From SLRI01 sp942491185 (GTDB taxonomy: Bacteria; Pseudomonadota; Alphaproteobacteria; Geminicoccales; Geminicoccaceae), in the NCBI GenBank assembly GCA_942491185.1, contig CALOAB010000011.1:1-64000 (forward strand): DNA of 64,000 nucleotides, in the 5' to 3' direction. Both the position numbers and the translations under genes were made by a program. Every line of letters starts with the position of its first letter. Positions within the stretch are counted from its first letter, which is position 1. The notes under the pieces are model-generated. The model ran no database searches, was not told the origin of the DNA, and saw nothing but the letters and a program-made list of their open reading frames with translations. Below, one piece after another: positions 27,305-35,067 of this stretch.

Positions 27305-28587
27305 CGAGACCCATCCTGTTTCGCGATGTCCGTCTCTTGGACCCGGCGTCGGGCCTCGACCAGCCGGGCCAGCTTCTGGTCGAGGATGGACGCATCAGCG
27401 CCATGGGCCGGCTTGCTGAGGTGCCGGAGGATGCCGAGGTCATCGAGGGCCATGGGCATTGCCTCTGTCCCGGGCTGGTCGACATGCGCGTCCAGTTCGG
27501 TGAGCCCGGGGCCGAGCACAAGGAGCGCTTGTCGTCCGGGATAGCAGCCGCCGCCGCGGGTGGCGTGACGTCGGTGGCCGTGCTGCCGAACACGCTGCCG
27601 GTGATCGACGATCCGGCGATGCTGGAATTCGTCGCCAGGCGCGCCCGGCAGCTCAAATCGGTCAAGGTCTACCCTTATGCGGCGCTGACCCGTGGCCTCG
27701 GCGGCAAGGAGCTGGTCGAGCTGGCGCTGTTGCAGGAGGCGGGGGCGGTGGCCTTCACCGATGGCGAGTGCGCGCTCGCCGATGCCCGCGTGCTGCAGCG
27801 AGCACTCGCCTATGCCAGCGCCTTGGACCTGTTGGTGGTGCAGCACCCGGAGGAGCCGAGCCTCGCCGCCGGCGGCGTCATGAACGATGGCGCCATCGCC
27901 ACCCGCCTCGGCCTCAAGGGCGTCCCGCCGATTGCCGAGGTGATGATGATCGAGCGCGATCTCCGCCTCGTCGAGGTGACCGGCGCCCGCTACCACGTGG
28001 CCCACATCTCGACCGCAGCGGCGATCGATGCCGTCCGCAAGGCGAAGCAACGCGGCCTCAGGGTCAGCTGCGAAGCCACGCCCCACCATCTGGCGCTCAA
28101 CGAGCTCGAGGTCGAAGGCTACCGCACCTTTGCCAAGGTCTCGCCGCCGCTGCGCAGCGAGGCCGATCGGCTGGCCGTGGTGGCCGGGCTGCAGGACGGC
28201 ACGATCGACGTGATCGCCAGCGACCACTGCCCGCAGGACCAGGACAGCAAGCGGCTGCCCTTTGCCCATGCCGCGTTCGGCGTGGTCGGCACCGAGACCA
28301 TGCTCCCGGTCTGCCTGCGCCTGGTCCACGAGGGCGCGCTGCCGCTGCTCGACCTCCTGGCCAAGCTCACCGTCAACCCGGCGCGCCTGCTCGGCATCGA
28401 TGCCGGCAGGCTGGCGGTGGGTGCGGCTGCCGATCTCTTCCTGCTCGACCTCGAGCGCCCCTGGAAGATCACCGAGCAGGGCCTCACCAGCCTCGCCAAG
28501 AACACCGCCTTCGAGGGCAGCCTCGTGCAAGGCCGCGTGCTCTTGACCATGGTCGACGGACGGGTCGTGCATCGGCCTGTGGACTGA
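27301..28587 (+). CDS. pyrC: Dihydroorotase-like protein (PyrC/PyrX type) lacking the HxH metal motif
   Basis: Amidohydrolase-fold protein of 428 aa. Where active class I dihydroorotases have DxHxH, this one reads PGLVDMRVQFGEPG (near residues 57-70), so two metal-binding histidines are Arg and Gln. Other features remain: HPEEPSLAAGGVMNDG, YHVAHIST, and ASDHCPQD with the catalytic Asp. Many alphaproteobacterial PyrC proteins paired with PyrB show the same change and are thought to be non-catalytic partners (PyrX) that hold the PyrB complex together. An active dihydroorotase is then expected elsewhere in the genome. Confidence 0.88.
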   Translation: MTRPILFRDVRLLDPASGLDQPGQLLVEDGRISAMGRLAEVPEDAEVIEGHGHCLCPGLVDMRVQFGEPGAEHKERLSSGIAAAAAGGVTSVAVLPNTLPVIDDPAMLEFVARRARQLKSVKVYPYAALTRGLGGKELVELALLQEAGAVAFTDGECALADARVLQRALAYASALDLLVVQHPEEPSLAAGGVMNDGAIATRLGLKGVPPIAEVMMIERDLRLVEVTGARYHVAHISTAAAIDAVRKAKQRGLRVSCEATPHHLALNELEVEGYRTFAKVSPPLRSEADRLAVVAGLQDGTIDVIASDHCPQDQDSKRLPFAHAAFGVVGTETMLPVCLRLVHEGALPLLDLLAKLTVNPARLLGIDAGRLAVGAAADLFLLDLERPWKITEQGLTSLAKNTAFEGSLVQGRVLLTMVDGRVVHRPVD

Positions 28588-28734
28588 CACAACCACGCCG
28601 GCCCCTTTGGGTAGCGGATCGTTGCGGCCATTGCCGGCCCACGCCGCAGCCGCCCGGCAGCAGCTGCTGGGTGGCCGGCCAGGCCCATGCGGTTGGCGAG
28701 TGCGCGGTGCTTGGCGAGATCGGCACGGAGAGCC

Positions 28735-29145
28735 GTCGGGTTCGATCGGCGATCGGCAATTGCCGAGTGCGGCGGTCCGCTCGCGGTGGCGACGGAAGTC
28801 CTCGATCGCCCTGGAACGGCGGCTGCCTGCGACAAGCTGTCAGCTCGGGTTCCCATCCCGAGCGCCGGGTTCGTTCGTCGGATTCTCGGGTTCGCTCGTC
28901 GATCTGGTGGGTTCGTTCGTCGCTCCGAGCCGTGCCCGTGGGTTCGTTCGCCCCGATTTTTGCGCTATACGCTACATAACGATCGCTTATGAGTCGCTAT
29001 ATGCGACATTTCTCGGGTTCCGTTGCACTATACGCAACGGCTCGACGGTTTTGTTGCACTATACGCAACACGTCTCGGGTTCCGTTGCGCTATATGCAAC
29101 ACTTTCGGCGGCGAGCGTCGGTGATCATAAGCGTTCGTTATGGAG
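28735..29145 (+). repeat. Dispersed repeat, copy B (longest)
   Basis: Most complete copy of the repeat also seen at 13364-13670 and 40241-40545. In order: a variable head, TGCGACAAGCTGTCAGCTCG, then GGGTTCGTTCGTCG-type units at 21-bp period separated by 7-bp spacers, then the palindromes CATAACGATCGCTTATG (28975-28991), GTCGCTATATGCGAC (28993-29007), GTTGCACTATACGCAAC (29022-29038 and 29053-29069) and GTTGCGCTATATGCAAC (29084-29100). A second CATAA...TTATG palindrome lies at about 29125-29141. The three GTTGC palindromes start exactly 31 bp apart. It lies between the 3' ends of pyrC and the efflux gene. Confidence 0.88.
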
Positions 29146-29153
29146 AAAAGCAG

Positions 29154-29193
29154 GCGGGAAGGCAGCGCCTTCCCGCGCCCATCCGGTTTTTTT
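29154..29193 (+). terminator. Perfect 10-bp stem-loop followed by a T-run
   Basis: GCGGGAAGGC / GCCTTCCCGC pair around a 3-nt loop (29154-29176), and seven Ts follow at 29187-29193 after ten bases. This is a good intrinsic-terminator shape in the plus direction. The same hairpin with about 35 bp of similar flank recurs inverted at 41679-41700, so it is also part of a repeated element. Confidence 0.55.
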
Positions 29194-29354
29194 GGGATTG
29201 GTGGAGGTTGGGCGGTTTGGCAGACTGGCCGGGCGTTGGGAGCAGAGTCGTGACGGTGTCGGCAGCGGAAGAAGCGAAAGAGGGTGGTTTCCCGTGCAGC
29301 CGAGAACGGAAAGGCTAAAAAGGGCGGTGTCCCCCTGAGCCCGAGCACAGCCGC
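29194..29354. other. Short non-coding stretch with a repeat motif
   Basis: No gene is seen between the hairpin and the efflux gene. The segment ends with CTAAAAAGGGCGGTGTCCCC (29315-29334), related to the motif at 10182-10200. Confidence 0.4.
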
Positions 29355-30764
29355 TCAGTAGGTTTCGCCGAGCGCCAGATAGAGGCCGACGCGGTTGGTC
29401 AGGAGCGCCGACTCGGCCTGGATCAGGTCAGTCTTTCTGCGGATCGCGAACTCCTCGAGATTGAGGAGCGACACCATGTCGATGGTCCCGGCGACGTAGT
29501 TGTCGCGGCCGAGGCGGACCGCCTCCTCAGCACTCCAGTAGGCGACGCGCCAATTCTTCAACTCCTCAAGCAGCAATTGCTCGTTGGCGAGCCGTGTCTC
29601 CACCTCGCCGAAGGCGCCGAGCACGGTCTGCCCATAGAGGGCGGTGGCCGCCGTCTGCCCGGCGGTCATCTCCCTGACCTGTGCGTCGAGCGCGCCGCCG
29701 TCGAAGATCGGCTGCAGCAGGCTGACACCGATCTTTGCGAACATGATCGAGTTCAGTCCGACCAGGGCGAGATCAGGGTCGTTCAGCTGGCCGTAGGTGG
29801 CCGCCAGCGAGATGCCCGGCAGCCGCGCCAGCTTTGCCACCTCGACATCGTAGAAGGCGGCGATCACCTGGTTGCGCGCTGCCGTGACGTCGGCGCGGCG
29901 GTCGAGCAGCGAGAGCGGCAGCCCGGCCGACAGTGCCTCGGGCATGGTCGGGAAGGTGGTGGCCGGCTGCAGCGCGAGGCTCGGGTAGCGGCCGAGCAAC
30001 ACCTCGAGCACCGCGACCGTCTCGTTGGCGTTGGATTGCAATTGCGCCACCTGGGCTTTGCTGGTGCTGGCGTGGGACTGCGCCTGGACGACGTCGAAGG
30101 ACGAGACCTGGCCCGCGGCCTCCTTGCGCCGGGCCAGTTGCACCAGCCGCACATAGCGGGTGAGCGCGTCCTCGGCGAGGGCCGTCAGCTGGGTGACCTC
30201 GGTGGCGGCGATCCAGGTCCGCGCCACGGTCGCAGCGATCGACTGGTGCGCATAGTAGGCGTCATCCGCTGCCGCTGCCGCCGAGGCTGCCGCGGCAGCC
30301 GTGCCCGAGCGCAGCTTGCCCCAGAGGTCGACCTCCCAGGAGACCGCGATCGCGACCCCGCTCAGCGTGTTCGTCTTGCGGTCGTCGTAGTTCTTCGTGG
30401 AGTTCCGGCCGGCCTCGAGGTTCAGCCAAGGCAAGAGGGGGGCGGCGGAAATGTCGACGGTCTGCAGCGCCGCCTCGACACGCGCGGCTGCGGCCTGCAG
30501 GTCGCGGTTGTTGCGCAGCGCCTCGGCGACGAGGTCGGCGAGCACCGGGTCGTCGAAGCTCGCCACCCAGTTGCCGCCGACAGCGCTGGTCGGCGCGCCC
30601 GCCGTCGACCAGGCGGCCGGAATAGCGCTCGTTTCCGGCAGCGCCGCCTGGAGCAGCGCCTGCGGCTCGGGGGGCGTTGCCAGCTGGCACCCGGCAACGG
30701 TCAGTGCCAGCAGGATCGCGGTTTTGCTCCCAAGGCCGGCCGAGCGGCGAGCGTCAGCGGTCAT
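29355..30764 (-). CDS. Outer-membrane efflux lipoprotein, NodT/OprM family
   Basis: TolC-like outer-membrane channel, 469 aa. The N-terminal signal ends in a lipobox, LTVAGC. The repeated OEP domains show FDDPVLADLVAEALRNNRDL, then AVSWEVDLWGKLRSG and, in the second half, LSLLDRRADVTAARNQV and SLLQPIFDGGALDAQV, which are diagnostic of NodT-family proteins. The ATG at 30764, eight bases after the upstream gene, has AGAAGA as ribosome site; an earlier ATG at 30806 would lie inside the adaptor gene. It pairs with the HlyD-type adaptor upstream. Confidence 0.93.
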   Translation of the reverse strand: MTADARRSAGLGSKTAILLALTVAGCQLATPPEPQALLQAALPETSAIPAAWSTAGAPTSAVGGNWVASFDDPVLADLVAEALRNNRDLQAAAARVEAALQTVDISAAPLLPWLNLEAGRNSTKNYDDRKTNTLSGVAIAVSWEVDLWGKLRSGTAAAAASAAAAADDAYYAHQSIAATVARTWIAATEVTQLTALAEDALTRYVRLVQLARRKEAAGQVSSFDVVQAQSHASTSKAQVAQLQSNANETVAVLEVLLGRYPSLALQPATTFPTMPEALSAGLPLSLLDRRADVTAARNQVIAAFYDVEVAKLARLPGISLAATYGQLNDPDLALVGLNSIMFAKIGVSLLQPIFDGGALDAQVREMTAGQTAATALYGQTVLGAFGEVETRLANEQLLLEELKNWRVAYWSAEEAVRLGRDNYVAGTIDMVSLLNLEEFAIRRKTDLIQAESALLTNRVGLYLALGETY

Positions 30765-30772
30765 CGATCTTC

Positions 30773-31915
30773 TCAAAACGGCAAGGGATAGAGCCATCTC
30801 GACCACGTGTAGGTCCGAAGTGCGATCTGCCCGAGCCAGGTGAAGGGACCGTCGGTGGTCAGGATCAATGCTGCACCTTCAGCGCCGATCGGCAGGCGAA
30901 CATCGGGGTCGTCCATGGTGATCTTGACCGGAAACCGCACCTCGGCGGAGGGCTCGTCGGGGAACACCGGCAGATTGCCCGACGGCAGGAATTGGCCCTG
31001 GCCGCTCGCCCACCAGATCTGCTCGACCTTGGCGGCGAAATGCGCGCCCGGGTAAATATTGAGGGCGACGATCGCCGGTTGGCCCTCGCGCACGAACTTG
31101 AGATACTCCTGCCGGTAGGCGCCGAGCAGATAGGGATCCCGATCGGCGATGAAGCTCGCGATGGCGCCGGCGCGGACGATGCCGGCCACCATGCCCTCCT
31201 GGACCTGCAGGTTGATGATCATCCCGTCCTCGGGTGCGCGGATCTCGGTCTGGGCCAGGTAGTACTCGGCCTGCGCGACCTCGGCCTCGGCTTCGGCAAC
31301 CGCGGTGTTAACGCCGTCGATCTGCGAGGTGTAGGCGATCTCGGCGCGTCGCTGGAGCGCTTGCGCATGGACGACGGCCGCTTGGTCCGCGGCAGCCCGT
31401 GCGGCCCAGCGCTGGGCTTCGTCCTGCGGTGCTGCGCGTTGCGCGGCCAGATCGGTAAAGCGCCGCTGCTGTTCGCGGCTGAAGACGAGCTCGGCCTTCG
31501 CCTGGGCGACGGCCGCAGAGGCCGCTGCGACGTCCGCCTGCAGAACCTCGACATTCTGCTTGGCCGCGGCCAGCGCCGCTTTGGCCTGGTCGAGCTGATA
31601 CTGGTAGGGGCGCTTGTCGAGGAGGAAGAGCAGATCGCCCTTCTTCAGCGGCGTGTTCTGCTCGACCAGCACCGATTCGACGAGCGTCGGCTCCGGCAGG
31701 CGCGGGATGATCTGCACGGTGTGCCGCACGACGCGCAGATTGGCGGAGATCGGTGCCAGGAAGCGCATGCCGACCAGCGGCACGAACACCAAATGCAGGA
31801 GAAAGAAGCCCGATACCACGCCCCAGGCCGGTGTCAGCCGCAGCCATTTGAGCTTGATGAAGACCAGCCAAACGAAGAACAGATATATGAATGTTACGGC
31901 GAAGACAGCGAGCAA
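30773..31915 (-). CDS. HlyD/YibH-type membrane fusion protein
   Basis: Periplasmic adaptor of 380 aa with two N-terminal membrane spans (about residues 2-20 and 28-50), as in YibH/YiaV. Then come a split biotinyl-lipoyl-like domain (VEQNTPLKKGDLLFLLD) and a long coiled coil rich in Ala, Gln and Glu (about residues 105-215), closing with AQTEIRAPEDGMIINLQVQ. The start appears to be TTG at 31915 with AGAGG seven bases upstream. It connects an inner-membrane component with the outer-membrane channel. No RND or MFS pump gene is adjacent. Confidence 0.88.
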   Translation of the reverse strand: MLAVFAVTFIYLFFVWLVFIKLKWLRLTPAWGVVSGFFLLHLVFVPLVGMRFLAPISANLRVVRHTVQIIPRLPEPTLVESVLVEQNTPLKKGDLLFLLDKRPYQYQLDQAKAALAAAKQNVEVLQADVAAASAAVAQAKAELVFSREQQRRFTDLAAQRAAPQDEAQRWAARAAADQAAVVHAQALQRRAEIAYTSQIDGVNTAVAEAEAEVAQAEYYLAQTEIRAPEDGMIINLQVQEGMVAGIVRAGAIASFIADRDPYLLGAYRQEYLKFVREGQPAIVALNIYPGAHFAAKVEQIWWASGQGQFLPSGNLPVFPDEPSAEVRFPVKITMDDPDVRLPIGAEGAALILTTDGPFTWLGQIALRTYTWSRWLYPLPF

Positions 31916-31926
31916 ATGATGAGCCT

Positions 31927-32160
31927 CTACTGACCGAGAGACTTGGTGTTGTTACCCGTCTCCGGCGGCGCTTGTTTTGGTTTTTCGTTTTCGTCATCGG
32001 TCTCGTCAGGCGGCAATGGCTTGCCGTAGGCGTAGGCGGACAACTCCGCCAGGTCGGCGCGCTCCGCTTTGCGCTCGGCTTCGGGGAAGCGCCGAATGTC
32101 GACCTTGTCGGTCGGCTTGAAGGCCCAGATCGTGGTCGAGCCTGCAACCGAGAGCGGCCG
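31927..32160 (-). pseudogene. 3' fragment of a DUF3302/YiaW-like inner-membrane gene
   Basis: The frame ending at the TAG 31929-31927 encodes TTIWAFKPTDKVDIRRFPEA and then a charged tail (ERKAERADLAELSAYAYG). IWAFKP at a hydrophobic segment end resembles the end of the membrane part of DUF3302 proteins, which are normally encoded just upstream of YibH/YiaV-type adaptors. Everything before it (the membrane segments) has been replaced by a sulfatase gene fragment in another frame. Identification rests on the context and a short match. Confidence 0.5.
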
Positions 32161-32198
32161 TCGGCTGATCGGAAGTGCGAAGGGCTCTGGACACGACC

Positions 32199-32484
32199 TC
32201 ACCATTTGGTGCGGCGGCGGCCGGGGGCTTCGGCGGCGAGGGCTGGGTCCTTGGTGAGCCAGTCGACGGTCCATTCGTTGTGCAGGTGGTCTTGGGTCGA
32301 TGCCATCCACTCGACCATGCGCCGTCGCTTGGCGTTGAGGGCTGCGGCGTGGTCGCCGGGTTGCTCGGCGAGGTTGGTGAGCTGCCAGGGGGCGCGGCAG
32401 CGGTCGTAGAGGTCGGGCACGACGTTGGGGACGTGCGGCCCGTGGAAGTCGAGGCGGCGGAAGAAGGGGGAGTTCGGCCGTGTG
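32199..32484 (-). pseudogene. Internally deleted remnant of a second sulfatase gene
   Basis: The last 60 or so residues (QLTNLAEQPGDHAAALNAK ... ALAAEAPGRRRTKW) differ at only about four positions from the C-terminus of the sulfatase at 45948-47384. Upstream in the same frame, FRRLDFHGPHVPNVVP matches the middle of that sulfatase (LRLDFHGPHFPNVVP). The intervening residues, about 210, are deleted in frame. The N-terminal catalytic half is absent. DNA identity continues about 17 bases beyond the stop codon at both loci (from 32182 and 45923), showing a DNA-level duplication. Confidence 0.85.
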
Positions 32485-32567
32485 GCACTTAGCCGTGGAC
32501 GCCAACCAAGTGACGTACGGCTCTTGCCGCGGCCAGCCGCTCAGCGGCCCAGCCTCGTGAGCTAGGC

Positions 32568-32798
32568 GACCTCCCCCGGCTCATCGGTTTCGCCGAGCAG
32601 CAGCGGGCCGGGGGCGGTGCAAGCTACCGGGTGACCCTGGCCAATCCGGAAGATATGGTGCGGCTGTCGCGCGGCATGCCGGCCCTGAAGGACGGCGCGA
32701 TCGAGGTTTCGGGGCAGTACCTCATGCGGCACGGCCTGACGCTGCCTTGGTCGTTTCCGGCGACGATGTGGGTGATTGTCGGCACGCGGCTGGCTTGA
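32568..32798 (+). pseudogene. Unrecognised 3' gene fragment
   Basis: A plus-strand frame ending at TGA 32796-32798 encodes a protein-like tail: YRVTLANPEDMVRLSRGMPA, then KDGAIEVSGQYLMRHGL and PWSFPATMWVIVG. Codon use is typical of the window's genes. No start with a ribosome site is visible, and the frame begins at the edge of the sulfatase remnant, so it looks like the end of a gene cut by the same rearrangement. I do not recognise the family. Confidence 0.4.
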
Positions 32799-32835
32799 TC
32801 ACGCGCGCAGTCCCCTTTCTTGGAGAGCACGACCG

Positions 32836-33618
32836 ATGCCTGACGATTCCGCCTACCCGGCGATTTTCCCTGACCTCGAGGGTGCTTCGGTGTTCATCAC
32901 CGGCGGCGGCTCCGGCATCGGGGCGAGCTTGACCGAGGGCTTTTTGCGGCAGGGTGCCAAGGTTGCTTTCGTGCAGCGCTCGGATGCGAGTGGGTTTGCC
33001 GACGCGATGGCGGCGGCTACCGGCAACCGGCCGCTGTTCATGGCTTGTGACATCAGCGATGTGACGGCGCTGCAGGGGGCCATTGCGACGGCTGGCGAGC
33101 GGCACGGGCCGGTGACGGTGCTGGTCAACAATGCTGCCAACGACAAGCGGCATCTGACCGAGGAGGTGACCGAGGCGTTCTGGGACTGGAGCCAGGCGAT
33201 CAACCTCAAGGCCTATTTCTTCGCGTGTCAGGCGGTGGTCGCGGGCATGCGCGCAGCCGGCGGTGGGTCGATCATCAATTTCAGCTCGATCAGCTACATG
33301 ATGGGCAATGCCGGCTACCCTGCCTACACGGCGGCCAATTCCGGCATCAACGGCCTGACCCGCAGCCTGGCGCGGGAGTTCGGGCCCGACCGCATCCGGG
33401 TCAATGCGCTGGCGCCCGGCTGGGTGATGACCCAGAAGCAAAAGGATCTCTGGGTCACGCCCGAGGCGCTGGCCGGGCATCTCGAGCGGCAATGCCTGAA
33501 GGACACGCTGGCACCCGACGACATGGTGGGCGGCGTGCTGTTCCTGGCGTCGAAGGCGTCGCGGATGATGACCGGGCAGGCGCTGGTCATCGATGGCGGC
33601 GTGGTCGTCACCGGGTGA
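32836..33618 (+). CDS. SDR-family oxidoreductase with altered YxxxK motif
   Basis: Short-chain dehydrogenase/reductase fold, 260 aa. The nucleotide motif is TGGGSGIGASL (near residues 20-30), NNAAN corresponds to NNAG, and the catalytic serine is in INFSSISYMM. The tyrosine motif reads YTAANSG, where the usual lysine (YxxxK) is Asn. That lysine normally lowers the tyrosine pKa, so activity may be reduced or altered. The gene converges with another SDR gene 42 bases away. Substrate unknown. Confidence 0.85.
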   Translation: MPDDSAYPAIFPDLEGASVFITGGGSGIGASLTEGFLRQGAKVAFVQRSDASGFADAMAAATGNRPLFMACDISDVTALQGAIATAGERHGPVTVLVNNAANDKRHLTEEVTEAFWDWSQAINLKAYFFACQAVVAGMRAAGGGSIINFSSISYMMGNAGYPAYTAANSGINGLTRSLAREFGPDRIRVNALAPGWVMTQKQKDLWVTPEALAGHLERQCLKDTLAPDDMVGGVLFLASKASRMMTGQALVIDGGVVVTG

Positions 33619-33660
33619 CAGCCGCCGATCAGGCCGCCACCCGGTTCGCGGACGCCAGGC

Positions 33661-34365
33661 TCAGGACAGCAGCCAGCCGCCGTCCACGTCGACGGTCGTG
33701 CCGGTGACGAAGTCGTTCTGCACCACGAAGAGGATGCCCTGGGCCACCTCGTCGGCGGTGCCGGCGCGGGGGATGAGGTACTTCGCCGAGCGCTGCTTGT
33801 AGATCTCGTCGCGCCCCTCGGTGCCGAGCGGCACCATCGGCGTGTCGATCAGGCCGGGCGAGACCACATTGATGCGGCGCGGCGCGATCTCCGGCGCCAA
33901 GGCCCGGACCAGCGCCTCGACGGCACCACCGACCGAGCCCAGCGACACCTGGCCCGGCATCGTCTTGCGCGCCGGCGCCCCGCTGACCAGCACGATCGTG
34001 CCGTCCTGGCTCAGATGCTGGGTGCCGAAGCGGACGACATTGGCGTAGCCCCAGAGCTTGTCGAACGAGGCCTGGTAGCCGTCCATGTCCATCTCGAGGA
34101 AGGGACCGATGGCCCGGCCGCCGCCAGTGGCCGCACTGATCAGGATGTCGAACGGCGCGCACTTCGCGAACAGCGCCTGCAGCGCGTCACGGTCCCGGAC
34201 ATCGCACTTCTCGAGCGTGATGCCGCTGGGCAGGTCGCCCGCCTTCTCGGGGCTACGGCTGATCGCCACCACCTCGGCACCCAGCGCCGCCAGCTGCCTG
34301 GCAGCGGCGAGGCCAATGCCCGACGTGCCGCCGAAGACGATCGCTTTCTTGCCGTTGACGTCCAT
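33661..34365 (-). CDS. SDR-family protein lacking the YxxxK catalytic pair
   Basis: Rossmann-fold protein of 234 aa with FGGTSGIGLAAARQLA at the N-terminus and the C-terminal RINVVSPGLIDTPMV and TGTTVDVDGGWLLS of SDRs. At the active-site position it reads MPGQVSLGSVGGAVEAL, with no YxxxK. It may be one of the atypical SDRs that use other residues or act in binding. The start follows GAAAGAGGCAAG (a plausible ribosome site). Confidence 0.82.
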   Translation of the reverse strand: MDVNGKKAIVFGGTSGIGLAAARQLAALGAEVVAISRSPEKAGDLPSGITLEKCDVRDRDALQALFAKCAPFDILISAATGGGRAIGPFLEMDMDGYQASFDKLWGYANVVRFGTQHLSQDGTIVLVSGAPARKTMPGQVSLGSVGGAVEALVRALAPEIAPRRINVVSPGLIDTPMVPLGTEGRDEIYKQRSAKYLIPRAGTADEVAQGILFVVQNDFVTGTTVDVDGGWLLS

Positions 34366-34486
34366 GCGCTTGCCTCTTTCAATCGAGGTGACCGCTACCG
34401 GCCGGGACCGATGCCCTTAGGCCAGATGTGGGCGGTGTTGAAGCCCCAAAGGGGTGAGCCCTGCCGGCCGCCAGTCTGAGGTCGTC

Positions 34487-34933
34487 TCAGGGGCAGCGGT
34501 AGAGGTCGGCGCCGCGCATCGTCTCGCCCATGTTGACCACCACGCGGAAGTCATCGGGCTCGACGTCGAAGGTCAGGCCGCGGGCATAGTAGTAGGTGTA
34601 CTGGCCAGCCAGGCTGGCGAGCATGTCGTCGTCGCTGCGCTCGGGATCGTCGAAATAGGCCGGCGAGCTCACCATGTGCAGCTCCAGCTCGTGCTCGGTC
34701 AGCTGCCAGAAGCCGGCAGCCGAGGGCTCGCCGTCCAGCGTGCTCGCGAACGTGCCGTCGGCCGCGAAGATGAGCCGCTCGCCCGCAGCCGCCTCGCAGG
34801 CCTCGGCACCGCCGAGCGCCCAGGTGCCGACGAGGTAGTCTTCCGGCACGTCGTCGGCCAAGGCGCCGCCGGCCAGCGCCAGGGCACAGAGCTGGGCGCC
34901 GATAACGGCGGTCATTCGTTGCGATCTCGTCAT
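34487..34933 (-). CDS. Small secreted protein, lipocalin-like, unknown function
   Basis: Protein of 148 aa with a signal peptide (AQLCALALAGGALA, cleavage before DDVPED). The mature domain starts YLVGTWALGGAEACEAAAG and continues with FAADGTFASTLDGEPSAAGFW, the alternating pattern of small lipocalin-like beta-barrels that measure a difference from a baseline. Two cysteines (near residue 46 and at the C-terminus) may form a disulfide. No function can be assigned. Confidence 0.7.
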   Translation of the reverse strand: MTRSQRMTAVIGAQLCALALAGGALADDVPEDYLVGTWALGGAEACEAAAGERLIFAADGTFASTLDGEPSAAGFWQLTEHELELHMVSSPAYFDDPERSDDDMLASLAGQYTYYYARGLTFDVEPDDFRVVVNMGETMRGADLYRCP

Positions 34934-35067
34934 GGGAACCCCATCTTCACTGGCGACATTGACGGCTGCGCATGCGCGATAAATTCATGGCTCAGCCTGC
35001 TGTCCAAGGCTATACGGAATCGCGATCAAGAGGTAGTCGATAGACGACATAAGCTGCGGGAGAGACG

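Noticed and set aside
28687..28992. Protein with FVRR/FARR repeats encoded by the dispersed repeat
   Set aside because: The 21-bp period keeps several frames open at once, giving different repetitive peptides in each; no start with a ribosome site is conserved among the three copies, and one copy is inverted between convergent genes.
28993..29100. CRISPR-like array (repeats at 31-bp period)
   Set aside because: The repeated part is the palindrome itself and the 14-bp segments between are similar to each other, not unique spacers; there are only three to four units and no cas genes.
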